From positions 78,768 through 142,767 of the forward strand of contig VWZS01004362.1 in assembly GCA_013397075.1 (NCBI GenBank): a stretch of 64,000 nucleotides of DNA, read 5' to 3'. The notes beneath the pieces were generated by a model. That model was not told the origin of the DNA, did not search any database, and worked only from the letters and a program-made list of their open reading frames with translations. The translations under genes were made by a program, and so were the position numbers. This document shows positions 33,301-42,100 of the stretch, one piece after another (position 1 is the stretch's first letter; every line of letters starts with the position of its first letter). Source of the DNA: Rhabdornis inornatus. Taxonomy: Eukaryota > Chordata > Aves > Passeriformes > Rhabdornithidae.

Positions 33301-35328
33301 GCAGAGCCCTGACATGGCAGAGCCTGGAACAGCTGCCCAGGGAGGGTGTGGAGTCTCCCTCAGGAGACATCCCAAACCCACCTGGACACGTTCCTGTGTC
33401 ACCTGCTCCAGGTGACCCTGCCTGGGCAGGGGGCTGGACTGCATGAGCTCCAAAGGTCCCTTCCAAGCCCAGCTGTTCTGGGATTGTGTGACAGCTCCTG
33501 CTGTGCTGCCCCCCTGCCCAGTGCCCTGTGTGACAGAGCCAGCCTGGAGGAGCCCAGAGCAGCCCCTGGCCCCAGCCAGGCTGTCCCTGCAGCCCTCATT
33601 ACCTTCAGTCTCCAGAACAGGGTGTCCATGCCAGCCCCAAGATTCACAAGCTGGCAGTTGCACTCTGTCTTCTCCAGGAAAGCCTTGATCAGGTAACTGA
33701 CCCCATGCACACGAGCATAATAACCTGCAACACACACAAACCCTGGGGAATTATTATTGTCACATAAAGTCCATGTCTAACACTCATGGACATCTTTAGG
33801 CAGTCTCTAGGATGAATAATGCCCTCTTTTTAACACATCTAAGGGCTTTTGTTTTTCCTTTTTAATTACAAACAAAACCTCATGCACTGATAAAACTCAG
33901 CTCCTTGGGTAAATACAAGTTTTAGAGTAATTCTACACTTGCAGAAATTCAACTGTCCTGGGTCAAACCAACATTTCTGACTGCTTTGAGGAGATCTCTG
34001 CACTGGGACACACAGAGACAGCCCTTTCAGAACACAGAAAGCAAAGGAAGAGAGTTTTGATTCATAGACTGATATTTAAAAGATCAGACACAGCATGGCA
34101 TTACTGCTGTGAAGAAATCTTGTCTCATTCTTTCACACACTCCCTCCCCTCCCTAACTCCCAGTGTGCAGGGGTTTTGTCAGGACAGGTGAGGTGTCCCC
34201 ATTCCTGTTCCAACTTGCCTCTGTTGATCTCAGGTGCTTTCCTTTCTTTGGCTTGTCTCACAAAATACTGGATGTAAGGGTCCTTCCAGTAGCCAACACT
34301 CACAGCAAATCTGTACAGCAGCAGTGAAAAGAGAGAATTATGAAATAAGGCCACCAGAATTTACCCTAAAAGATACACAGCCTGGAAAGGTTCCTTTGGC
34401 CTGGGTGTGCACATGCAGACACGGTTTAAAAACCTGTTCCATGTGTGGAACTATTAGAATTAAGAGATTATATAAAGTTTAGTTAGAAATTTTAGCTGTT
34501 GCCATATTCAACAGGCATCTTTTTAATGGCCTCTTCACTACTGGACAAAATTTTGTGAGCAAAGACCCAGATCTCAAATATTCCCTTCTGGGGGACCCAG
34601 AAGATGAATTGTTTGTCTCCAGCTCCTCAGACACACAAATCAGGCTTTACTTCTACACACTGTTACATGACAAGGTGCTTGCACTTATTCCAGAGCTCCT
34701 ACACATCAGTTTAGCACAGTGCTACTCTGTTTAAACAGAATTACGAGTTAGTTTTACAACTGATTTCAAAAGGAAAACTCTCCCACCAAACTCAACCAGC
34801 CCAACGACCTGCTGCCCCAAAACCCAAAAGGCCAGGCCAACCAACCAGCAAGAACAGAGATTAAATTCCCACCCAGACACAACAGGGCAAAGAAACTCAT
34901 CCCCCTCGCAGTGCCCATCCTGCAGGGGGGGAAGGAAAGAAATCTGAAAAACATCGAGATGGTTCTGGGCTGAGATATCAGAAACGACCAAAGGCTGTCA
35001 GCTGTGGCCAGCAGCGGACGCTGGTTTATAGCCAAGCCCCGGGCAGGGTTTAGCAGCAGGGGGGGAGGTTTGGGGGCGCAGTGCGGGACCCTGGAGCCGC
35101 TGCTCGGAGCGGGGCACTCGGGGAATTCACCCGGGCACACACCGGGATCAGCTCCGAGTGTGACACCGGCACACACACAGACACCGGGACAGACCGGGGA
35201 ACAGGGACACAGACACCGGGACAGGGATAGACCNTGGTCCGGCTCCGGTACCGTTTGCAGACGGACGCGTCCTCGCACGTTCCCCGCACCGCCTCGTCCG
35301 CCTCGTCGGGGCCGGCAGCGGCCGCCAT
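18292..35328 (-). CDS. LCMT1: Leucine carboxyl methyltransferase 1 (complete, eleven coding exons)
   Basis: Cytosolic SAM-dependent enzyme that methyl-esterifies the C-terminal leucine of PP2A-type phosphatase catalytic subunits, promoting assembly of certain holoenzymes. Exons 35328-35252, 34310-34219, 33724-33603, 31563-31487, 30748-30687, 24420-24318, 22835-22715, 21949-21848, 21159-21068, 19883-19786 and 18314-18292 join to 322 residues (human 334; the difference is in the N-terminus). Visible landmarks: VRGTCEDASVCKR (SAM-pocket Lys25), ARVHG with Arg61, the SAM motif VNLGAGMDT at 83-91, YFEVDFP with Asp110, GADLR with Asp159, and AECVLVYMTP with Glu186. Every intron is GT-AG except intron 2, which is GC-AG. 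An in-frame upstream ATG at 35,388 would add 20 residues but overlaps a CCAAT box, so I prefer 35,328. It is head-to-head with ARHGAP17. Intron 5 is about 5.6 kb longer than most. Orthology rests on the recalled human sequence. Confidence 0.97.
18350..18392. repeat. (TTTA)n simple repeat in LCMT1 intron 10
   Basis: A run of TTTATTGATT and TTTATTTATT units begins 36 bp upstream of the last LCMT1 exon. AATAAA strings on the gene strand here fall inside an intron. Confidence 0.85.
19786..19883 (-). CDS. LCMT1: LCMT1 coding exon 10
   Basis: Acceptor TCCTACAG|AATAGA, donor CCTGG|GTAAGG. Encodes IEALEFLDEKELFEQLMQ to DSSNL (284-315). Confidence 0.95.
21068..21159 (-). CDS. LCMT1: LCMT1 coding exon 9
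   Basis: Acceptor GTTCCAG|AGGGAA, donor CAAAAG|GTACCA. Encodes RERLLANGWENARAIDMMK to ADVK (253-282) and two bases of Arg283. Confidence 0.95.
21470..21722 (+). mobile_element. CR1 LINE 3' fragment in LCMT1 intron 8
   Basis: Contains AGGGAATGGCTTCCCACTGC, GCACAGGGTGCCCAGAGCAG and a terminal GTCCCTTCCACCCCAAAGC, in CR1 sense. It is antisense to LCMT1. Confidence 0.9.
21848..21949 (-). CDS. LCMT1: LCMT1 coding exon 8
   Basis: Acceptor TCCCTGAG|GTGAAC, donor TCCCAG|GTGAGG. Encodes VNMRDRFGQIMVENL to SSLDSQ (219-252), 34 whole codons. Confidence 0.96.
22715..22835 (-). CDS. LCMT1: LCMT1 coding exon 7
   Basis: Acceptor TTTGCAG|TTTGCC, donor GAGCAG|GTAAAA. Completes His178 (Gln in human) and encodes LPTLLVAECVLVYMTP to VINYEQ (179-218). 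Confidence 0.96.
23836..23975 (-). mobile_element. CR1 LINE 3' fragment in LCMT1 intron 6
   Basis: AATCACAGGATCCTGGGATG, GGTTTGGGTTGGGAGGGAT, then the CCAGTGCCATGGGCAGGGAC block. Orientation is minus. Confidence 0.85.
23998..24322. repeat. AT-rich minisatellite carrying copies of the LCMT1 exon 6 donor
   Basis: About eight units of 35-50 bp, each with GATCTTACTGTA (gene strand TACAGTAAGATC), then TATATA runs of varying length and TCAAAACCCTAT. The unit nearest the exon holds the real donor at 24,317; seven further copies are near 24,006, 24,053, 24,100, 24,135, 24,178, 24,228 and 24,263. Each copy includes the last four exonic bases TACA. Confidence 0.9.
24318..24420 (-). CDS. LCMT1: LCMT1 coding exon 6
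   Basis: Acceptor CTTGCAG|ATTCCC, donor TGTACA|GTAAGA. Encodes SHSLDSSRYSIVGADLRF to LDV (145-177). The donor is the first of a series of tandem copies in the intron. Confidence 0.95.
25235..25415 (-). mobile_element. CR1 LINE fragment
   Basis: CAGACCTCCCTGGGCAGCCC, TTCCAGTGCCTGGCCACCCT and GAGAAATTCCTCCTGGTGTC are the reverse-complement CR1 sequence a little inside the 3' end. It differs from the more common subfamily in this window. Confidence 0.75.
26117..26345 (-). mobile_element. CR1 LINE 3' fragment
   Basis: TTGGTTTGGGTTGGAAAGGA, CCATCCAGTGCCACCCCTGC and GGGAACCTGTGTCAGGGAAG follow in reverse-complement CR1 order. Confidence 0.88.
27741..27833. repeat. 31-bp tandem repeat, three copies
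   Basis: Three identical copies of a unit starting GGGCAGAGGTGTGAGAGGGA and ending CACAGGGAACA. Identity implies a recent duplication inside LCMT1 intron 5. Confidence 0.92.
30033..30165 (-). mobile_element. CR1 LINE 3' fragment
   Basis: Starts TTATAGAATGGCTTGGGCTG and contains CATGGCAGGGACACCTTCCA. About 130 bp, minus orientation. Confidence 0.9.
30687..30748 (-). CDS. LCMT1: LCMT1 coding exon 5
   Basis: Acceptor CCCACAG|ATCAAA, donor CTAATAG|GTGAGT. Encodes SKPPLSKPIMESHSGDSLLI (124-143). It is 62 bp and matches human KCKPPLSSPILELHSEDT in position and spacing. Confidence 0.92.
30818..30864. repeat. (TA)n/(TG)n simple repeat
   Basis: ATATATCTATATATATGTGT runs into GTGTCTGTGTGAGTGTGTGT about 70 bp upstream of LCMT1 exon 5. 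Confidence 0.9.
31230..31400 (-). mobile_element. CR1 LINE 3' fragment
   Basis: ATGGAATGGTTTGGGAAGGA through CTGTGCCAGGGCCTCACCTC, in minus CR1 order. It sits 90 bp from LCMT1 exon 4. Confidence 0.88.
31487..31563 (-). CDS. LCMT1: LCMT1 coding exon 4
   Basis: Acceptor TTCCCAG|GATGAA, donor TATCAA|GTAAGT. Encodes DENLLPRKYFEVDFPMIV to NI (98-122). Asp110 is the expected SAM ribose contact. Confidence 0.95.
31795..31925 (-). mobile_element. CR1 LINE 3' fragment, other subfamily
   Basis: CAGAATCCCAGGACAGCTGG, CTCATCCAGTCCAACCCCTG and CAGGTGACACAGAACCTGTC. The body differs from the main subfamily and matches the 3' part of the long copy at 32,935-33,500 in reverse. Confidence 0.8.
32712..32893 (+). 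mobile_element. CR1 LINE 3' fragment
   Basis: Ends CCAAACCACTCTGTGATTCC, showing the ATTCYRTG tail repeat typical of CR1. Sense on plus, antisense to LCMT1. Confidence 0.9.
32935..33500 (+). mobile_element. Longest CR1 LINE fragment in the window
   Basis: About 565 bp covering the end of the reverse-transcriptase frame and the 3' region: GGTGAGGCACAGCTGCAGGG, GATGAGGAGAGACTGCAGGA, GGGCCTGGTCAGTCTGGAGA, TGGAACAGCTGCCCAGGGAG, and a terminal GGTCCCTTCCAAGCCCAGCT. The frame is decayed with several stops. It lies in LCMT1 intron 3 and ends about 100 bp short of exon 3. Confidence 0.9.
33603..33724 (-). CDS. LCMT1: LCMT1 coding exon 3 (SAM motif I)
   Basis: Acceptor TTGCAG|GTTATT, donor CTGAAG|GTAATG. 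Encodes YYARVHGVSYLIKAF to VNLGAGMDTLFWRLK (58-97). A CR1 insertion ends about 100 bp from the donor side. Confidence 0.96.
34212..34221 (-). other. LCMT1: GC-type 5' splice site of LCMT1 intron 2
   Basis: The gene-strand sequence at the junction is AACAGAG|GCAAGTTGG. AG|GCAAGT is the optimal context of the minor GC-AG class of U2-type introns. Only this cut joins codon G|GT to the next exon and preserves EINRG-YYARVHG. The nearby GT (AAGTTG) would break the frame. Confidence 0.9.
34219..34310 (-). CDS. LCMT1: LCMT1 coding exon 2
   Basis: Acceptor TGTACAG|ATTTGC. Encodes FAVSVGYWKDPYIQYF to EINR (27-56) and one base of Gly57. The donor is a GC site, see separate entry. Confidence 0.95.
35252..35328 (-). 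CDS. LCMT1: LCMT1 coding exon 1
   Basis: Encodes MAAAAGPDEADEAVRGTC through Lys25 plus two bases of Arg26. The donor is GCAAACG|GTACCG. The alanine-rich start replaces the longer Ser/Cys-rich human N-terminus. Confidence 0.93.
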
Positions 35329-35395
35329 GGAGCGCGCGGGGCCCGGCCGCTGCCACCGCCCCGCGGCCCGCCCCCCCCCGCCCCTCATTGGGCAG

Positions 35396-35771
35396 NNNNN
35401 NNNNNNNNNNNNNNNNNNNNNNNNNNNNNNNNNNNNNNNNNNNNNNNNNNNNNNNNNNNNNNNNNNNNNNNNNNNNNNNNNNNNNNNNNNNNNNNNNNNN
35501 NNNNNNNNNNNNNNNNNNNNNNNNNNNNNNNNNNNNNNNNNNNNNNNNNNNNNNNNNNNNNNNNNNNNNNNNNNNNNNNNNNNNNNNNNNNNNNNNNNNN
35601 NNNNNNNNNNNNNNNNNNNNNNNNNNNNNNNNNNNNNNNNNNNNNNNNNNNNNNNNNNNNNNNNNNNNNNNNNNNNNNNNNNNNNNNNNNNNNNNNNNNN
35701 NNNNNNNNNNNNNNNNNNNNNNNNNNNNNNNNNNNNNNNNNNNNNNNNNNNNNNNNNNNNNNNNNNNNNNN
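35396..35771. other. Assembly gap of 376 N in the shared promoter
   Basis: Flanked by extremely GC-rich sequence (runs of C at 35,369-35,379). The gap removes the centre of the LCMT1/ARHGAP17 promoter; its true length is unknown. Confidence 0.98.
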
Positions 35772-35797
35772 GAAGCGGCGGCGGTAGCGCAAGGCGA

Positions 35798-35812
35798 GCC
35801 GGGAGCTGTAGT
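35798..35812 (-). promoter_or_regulatory. ZNF143-like site
   Basis: On the minus strand the sequence is ACTACAGCTCCCGGC, fitting the ZNF143 SBS core ACTACANNTCCC. The motif is common in bidirectional CpG promoters. Confidence 0.55.
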
Positions 35813-36048
35813 CCAGGAGCCGCTCGGCGCGACCAGCGCGGGATGCGGGGCTGGGGCTGTCTGCAGACGGGCGATCCCTCCCGGGAGCTCGGCCAGGGAG
35901 CTCCTGACAGAGCAGCAGCACCCGGCGGCACCGAGAGAGCGGCGCGGGAGGAGCCGCGGCGCTGAGCAGGAGCGCTGGGCGGGACATCCGGCCTGGGGGC
36001 TCCGATCACGCGCGCTGCGGGCGGAGGGGCCGGGCCGGAAGCGGCGGG

Positions 36049-36080
36049 GGCCGGGCCGGGGCCGGGGCCGGGGCCGGNGG
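36049..36080. repeat. (GGGGCC)n hexanucleotide tract in the ARHGAP17 5' UTR
   Basis: At least four GGGGCC units immediately upstream of the ARHGAP17 start, interrupted by a single N at 36,078. The N suggests the tract was not fully resolved, so its length is a minimum. Confidence 0.85.
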
Positions 36081-36094
36081 CAGCGGCCGCCGCC

Positions 36095-36147
36095 ATGAAG
36101 AAGCAGTTCAACCGCATGAAGCAGCTGGCAAACCAGACCGTGGGCAG
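36095..36147 (+). CDS. ARHGAP17: ARHGAP17 coding exon 1
   Basis: ATG in context GCCGCCGCCATGAAG. Encodes MKKQFNRMKQLANQTVG and two bases of Arg18. Donor GGGCAG|GTGGGC. This is the amphipathic N-terminal helix of the N-BAR domain. Confidence 0.96.
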
Positions 36148-39100
36148 GTGGGCGGCGGCGGCGGCGCCTCAGGCGGGTCGGGGCGCGGGGGGCTCCGCTC
36201 CGCAGCGCCGGCCCCGCGGGGCCGTTCGGGGGGTGAAGCCTCGGGGGGATCGCGAGGGGCGGCGGCGCTCGGGGGGGTCGGGCCGTGCCGGTCCGGGGGT
36301 CGCAGCCACGCCGGGGATCCGGGAGCCCTCGGGGGTCCCGAGCCCCCTCCCCGAGCCCCGCAGCGCCATTTGCATCGGGCGCTCCTTGGCTGCGCTTCGC
36401 TGCTTTCGTTTCCTTGCTGCCGGCGTCAGTATTGAGGTGTTTGCTCTGTTTCTCGCTTTCTTTCGCATCTAAGAAGACTTCAGAGAGTGCCTTCTCCAGG
36501 ACTTCATTTGCCTCCCCAGGACTTAATTTTAACGAACATAACAGGAGCCCTGTAGGTGTGATTGCCAGCAGTTTCCAGCTGTCGGTGACCGGGAAGGTTT
36601 TTAACTCGTTTCAGTAGCAACAAATCTGTGCCCAGACAGGGAAGTGTCCTGCAGCAGCAGCTGTCCCTGAGCTAAACATGCAAATGTCACCACACTGCTT
36701 TTCTAGCAGAAGTCAATGCTTCCTTGCAGAAACTTCCTTCTGCTTTCTGTAGAGATTTAAGCTGAAAATCAGTTCCTATATTGAGAGTAAAAAATGAAAG
36801 TCTCTACTGATACTGAAAATATAAACTTATTATCTGAGTTATGACTTGGTGTCCTCCTTTCCAGTAACTCCCTTTATGGGATGTTTATTTTCCTTGGAGC
36901 CCACACAACCCAGGGCAGGTGTGCCAGCTAATAAAGCCTAAGGAAGAGATTTTTAATAGGTTTGTTTTGCTATTAAAGAGGGAACAACTTCCCAGCCAAC
37001 CTTGTCCTCTCTTTCCTGTTTCACATGAATCAATGGATTTTTTATGTTGTTGGAGGGCTTGTTGGCATTCCCTGTTTGCACGTGTCAGCCCCACAGCTCC
37101 AAATCCCGAGTGGAATTTGGAGTAATCCGGGTTGTACTGAGCAGGATCAGCAGCTTGGGCTGCTTGGTGCTGCGGCTGTGAGTGGAATGTGGAGCTGTGA
37201 TGGGAGCTGTGGGTGGGGAGGCTGGCACTGACCTTTGCCTTTGGTGCAGGTGAGGGCTGCAGGGTGCTCGGGTGTGGTGTCTGGGCAGGTTCCTGTCACA
37301 CACCCGTGCCACAGAGTCTGGGGTGCCCTGGCAGCCTGGGCATGCACCTGTTTCATTAAATGCAGACACTGCTGTCACTGGTTCTCATTAAAAACTGTAT
37401 AAATGACACTGAGCCATTTGGTTTTATATGTTTGATATTCATTAGTTGTGATGATTTCATCTTGCTCACATTTCATGTGCTAGTCAGACATTCCTGAAGT
37501 AGTGTAATCATTCAGGGCCTGATTTTGCTTCCCAGAGTAAAACCCCATAGTAGGGGTGGGTTTTAACAGGTTTCACTTTCAGGTGTCAGGGCTGAGGCTC
37601 CCGAGTTTGGTTTGAGAAGCACTGCAGGACTCACAGAAGCCATGGCAGACACTCAGCAGGATCTCACAGGCCATGCTGTATGTTCTGTTGGGTTGTATTA
37701 TGTTCTGTTGAAGTGGTGCACTCATTAATTAGTTTTTTGCTCTGGGACTGAATGAGAAGACAAGTCCTGCCCAGGAGGATCCCTGTGGTTGTGTGGATGC
37801 CTGGAGAGGTGATGGCTCCGTGGTTGAAGGTCCTGGACCGTGGGGGAGCGTGCAGGGAAGGAGCTGCTCCCCAGGAGAAGCAGTGCTGAGAGATGTGTTT
37901 GGGATCTGTGCAGAGGGGTCACATCCCCTGGGGCTGATCCCTGCCTGGCTTCTGTGTTCCCTGGTGCTGTGCTTGGAAGGGTTTTGCTGTTTTTGTTTCC
38001 CTGCTCTGCTTTTCCCTCCCTCAGAGCTTGCTGGGGTGTGGGAGAGCAGCCACGTTGCCCTGAGGTCAGCAGGGCTGGGTGTGCAGCAGCACCGTGGGGT
38101 TGGTGCCGTGATGAGGCAGGAATGGCACTGCCCTTCTGCCAGCCAGCTTCCAGGGGTGCCATCCTGTGCCTTGGACCCCAAACATCACAGCTGGCATCAG
38201 GGGAGCGACACCTTCATATGGGAAATAACAGAAGATGGGCAAGAGCTCCATCAAAGCCAAGGAATGGCATTTATGAGAAGCCTGTGAGTCCATGGATAGA
38301 GTTATGTGGAGTTATGAAATCCATGTAGGAAACTAATTAAAGAGGGGATCAGCTCAGTGGAACAGGATTCCACAATAATTAATAGATGAGTTAAATATTT
38401 TGCAGCAATTATCTCATAGATGTTCTTGGCTGCCTTAAGTGCTCAATCTGCTGCTGAGGACTTTATATTTCATATATTGGACAGATTTGTTGTCAGTGTT
38501 GCTGAGGGGAGCAGCACAAGCTCTGGGAAACCTAAAAAGTGAAATATCAGAGCTTGGGCCAGGTGACTGAGACAACAACCTGGCACTGGAGGTGGCATCA
38601 CAACATTCTCAGGACAGTGTCTGCTGGAGGAGGGAACTGGGAGTCCCAGTTGGTGCTCATGGCATCCTAAAGCCTCTCACATCCAGTCAGGATAATTCCC
38701 AAAAAGCAGGGCTGGGACCTGCAGGTGAGCAGAGGCAGGGCTTGCCAGGAAATCCTTAGTTGAGCTGAATTAATGCATTGCCACAAAGTGGCATCTTGCC
38801 CACAAAGGGCACAGGGCTGATCACCCAGAGGAACAAACTCAGAGCTGACTTTATCTTGAGCTGCATCCTGAATCCAGCTGCAAACAGCTGGGGAGCTTTA
38901 GTTAGGCTAAAAAAATTATTTGGGGAGGGAGTGGAGAAGAAAGAGATGACTTTAATTCTGAACTTCGTGAATTTCAGGTGGCCTGTGATTCCTTAGAGGC
39001 CACGTGCTGGGATTGCTTTTCTTGTTCATAGGATTTCTGTCCTGATTCCTCTGAATCTTCGTCTCTCTGGATGCCCAGGGCTTGTATCCCCTGGGAAGAG

Positions 39101-42100
39101 CTCTGTGTGTGCTTGGCCTGGGCACAGAGCCCTAGGAATGGCAGCTGTTTTAGGGGCTGGTTTGGGACATGCTGTGTCACAGATTTGGGGAGGTGAGGTT
39201 GTGCTCCCTTGGGGTGTTCCTGAACAGATCCTCACTCCAGCACAGCACCTGAGTGTTAGGCTCAGGAATTTAAATGTTATGTTTGATGTCAGCAAAGTAA
39301 TTCTTCACGTACCTACAAGGGCTTGTCTTGGTTTCCATACCCTTTTGTAAATTACAAAGGAGACAGATTTGATTAGAAGCTTGGGAATATTCTCCTTTAC
39401 AGCTGCAGTCATCCCTAATGAAAATAAATGTTCAGAGCTATTGTCATCAAAGCTTTGCAGTGATACACTAATAAGCATTTGAACTACATAGCTGAGTAAT
39501 TTCCATGAGGAATGAGCCCATGGAGAGGTCTGGATCGTGCTGTGTGTTTACAGAGCTCAGGTTGGTAATTAATGACATTTCAGGCTGTGACAATCTCCAC
39601 CAGTTGGGCTTCCAGCCTCTGGGGGCCAAGTGCTGCTGTTGTTGTTACCATCAGGTTCTTTCTTCATCCTTTAGGTACAATCCCTGAGTACCATTCTGAT
39701 CAAAAATGATTCCAGACAACTGCTGGGGAGGTTTGGGTGTGCTGAAGTCACCCAAGATCACACAGGTGGATTTTCTTACTGCTTTTGCTGGGAGAGATAC
39801 TCGATCTGCCCCGAGGCTCTGGCAGTAATTTAAACCAGGGACAGGCAGCTCTGACTAATTAGAAATCTGGAAGAGCCCACAAAGGGCCTCAGAAGGCTCT
39901 GGTTTTATGCAAGAGCCTGACTTGCTGTAGCTTCTGTGCTCGTTTCCCACTGCCCAAATACAATTCCTTGTGTACAAATAGGTTTTTCCAGGCCCTGTAC
40001 TCATGGCATTGCTGTGACTCACCAGGAGTTTTGGAACATGGCTTTTAATAGCTCATGTCCTGCATAAAAGTTACTGTGCTGAACTATATTTAGTGTTTCT
40101 TCAAGCCCCTTGGCAATGTGCGAGTCTTGAGTTGGAACTGGAGTTGTAACATAATTATTACATTAAAGTAAGTTATGTTAAAATGCCTGTTATTGAAATA
40201 TTGTACCAGGAGGAGCTGCCTACATTTATCTGTACATGGAAAACCTGCTGGAAAGCAATAATTTCTAGTAATAGTTCATAGAAAATGTAGATGGTCCAAA
40301 TTTTTTCTTTTTTTTTTTTTTTTTGCTGCTAAAGCATTATCCATTGATTCTTGTCTTTCCCAGAATTGTTCTGTGTGTTATTACTTAAGGAAGGTTTTTC
40401 TGCTTCTTTGTGCTGTGTTGATAGTACTTTGAAACTCGTTCTTTCAGGTGTCCAGGGTGGTAAAAGAAGAGTGCATCCATCTCTCTCAATACTTCCATCA
40501 ATATAACATTAACCCTACAGTGCCATTTAATATCAAAGAATTTCTTCTTAACATTTTTTCTGGTTTTGTGTGGGGGGAAAAATTTGAGTATGACCCGAGG
40601 TACTTGAGAATTTCTGGCTCAGCCAAACATCCTTTAATAGAAGTTAAATCTGCTGGGTGTTATTTACTTGCCCTGCTTGTTGTGTTTGGCAGAGATATTT
40701 GAAAAAGTGGTAAACAGCATTGAAATATTTCATATTTACAGGGAGTTTGCAGGTTGGCATTTGTCTCCATCAGAGTGCTCATGAAAAGAAAAATCTCATT
40801 TCAGTGTTTATAATCGTTATCTTAAGCATTTCCTGTTTATCTCCAAATGAAGTTCCAGGTCTCTAATTAGGAAATTGCATTAGATCTTTCTGCATGGCAG
40901 CTGAATCCAATGAGGGGTTTAAAGGAGTCTGAGTGGATTTAATTAGGGGGATGTTTAATTAGGGGGATGCTGTTCCTGAGCAGGGTTTGGGGCTGCAGGT
41001 CAGGCACTGGTGGGGAATGGCAGCCCAGGGATCAGTCAGGATAAACATCTGGGGGCTGGGTTTGGGGGACAGGGAGCAGGGCAGGAGCTGCCTGGGCTGA
41101 AGGGAGATGGAGAATATTCCTTACCTGGCTGCTCCCAGGGCAAAGGGGGCCCTGCACAGGCACAAAACTCAGCAATGTGGAGTTTCCATGGGGGATAGGA
41201 GCAAGGAAAGAGCTCAGTTACCCCAGCAGGGTCAGCAGAGTCTCTCTGTTGGTATCACTGCATTTATCTGTTTCCTGCACCCTTTGGGGATCTCTGACAC
41301 AATGGAATGGCTTGTCCAGCTTGGGAGTTGGATTTTTCTACCAGGACAAACTTCCAATTATAGAAAAACAGGCAGCTATTACATGTTCAGTTTGGGGCTG
41401 CTGCTTGTGGTGAGATTTGGCACTGGTGAGGGGTTTGGGGCTGTATTATCACAGTCACAAACCAGAGACTATAGAAATAATTCCAGAAAGGGATGTTATA
41501 AACTGGATCCAAGCTGTGGTCTAGATTGAATTTTGTGAGCATGTCTGTTAATCTCATTGATTAATGTCCCCTTCAAAGCAGATTGCTGAAGCCAAAGGAA
41601 AAATCACCTGAGTTTAATGAAGGTGAGGGCTTTGTAGTGAATTTATTCCACTGTTCAGTCTGGGTGGAGAGACCCCTGAGGCTGAACTGAGCTGCAACCC
41701 CTGCTAGGACCAGAGGTTCTGGCTGTGAACAGGAAAGAAAACAACATATTCTGGCCTAGTTCTGGTGTTTCCTTTAGGTTTTGTGAAGGCAGTGAGTTTA
41801 TCAGGATCTCTTAATTCCTCATAGGCAAGATGATCTCATGTTTGAAGTCCAGGTCATTAAGTATCCTGAATATTAGACATTAAGAAATTATGTTGTGTTT
41901 TTAATCAACTTCTTTCTCGTGCCCTTACAAGGGCAGCACTAGGTTTGAAATCAATGAGTAAACAGTTGCTCAGCCCTCAGTTTAAAAGCCTCATCACTTG
42001 TGATCTGCTTCCAGACCACATGAAACCTGGGAATGCCTTGCCCAGGTCCAGAAGCGGTGACGTGGGCAGGGTGTGATGCCCAGGGATCCTGTGGGTGGCA

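Larger units (their letters stand above)
35240..36300. promoter_or_regulatory. CpG-rich bidirectional promoter of LCMT1 and ARHGAP17
   Basis: The two start codons are 767 bp apart in divergent orientation (35,328 minus, 36,095 plus). The interval and first exons are CpG-dense. On the LCMT1 side, an inverted CCAAT box at 35,386-35,391 is followed by GGGGCGGGG/GGGCGG-type SP1-like sites. On the ARHGAP17 side are a ZNF143-like motif at 35,798-35,812 and an ETS-like CCGGAAGC at 36,035-36,042. This is the arrangement of a housekeeping bidirectional promoter. Confidence 0.8.

Noticed and set aside
32935..33500. A possible functional CR1 reverse-transcriptase gene
   Set aside because: Only the last few hundred bases of the element remain and the frame has stops. 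It is a dead fragment.
40448..40702. 84-codon frame in ARHGAP17 intron 1 starting near an AG acceptor-like site
   Set aside because: No known family is recognisable, and the surrounding sequence shows no donor joined in phase to exon 2. It is probably a chance frame in AT-rich DNA.
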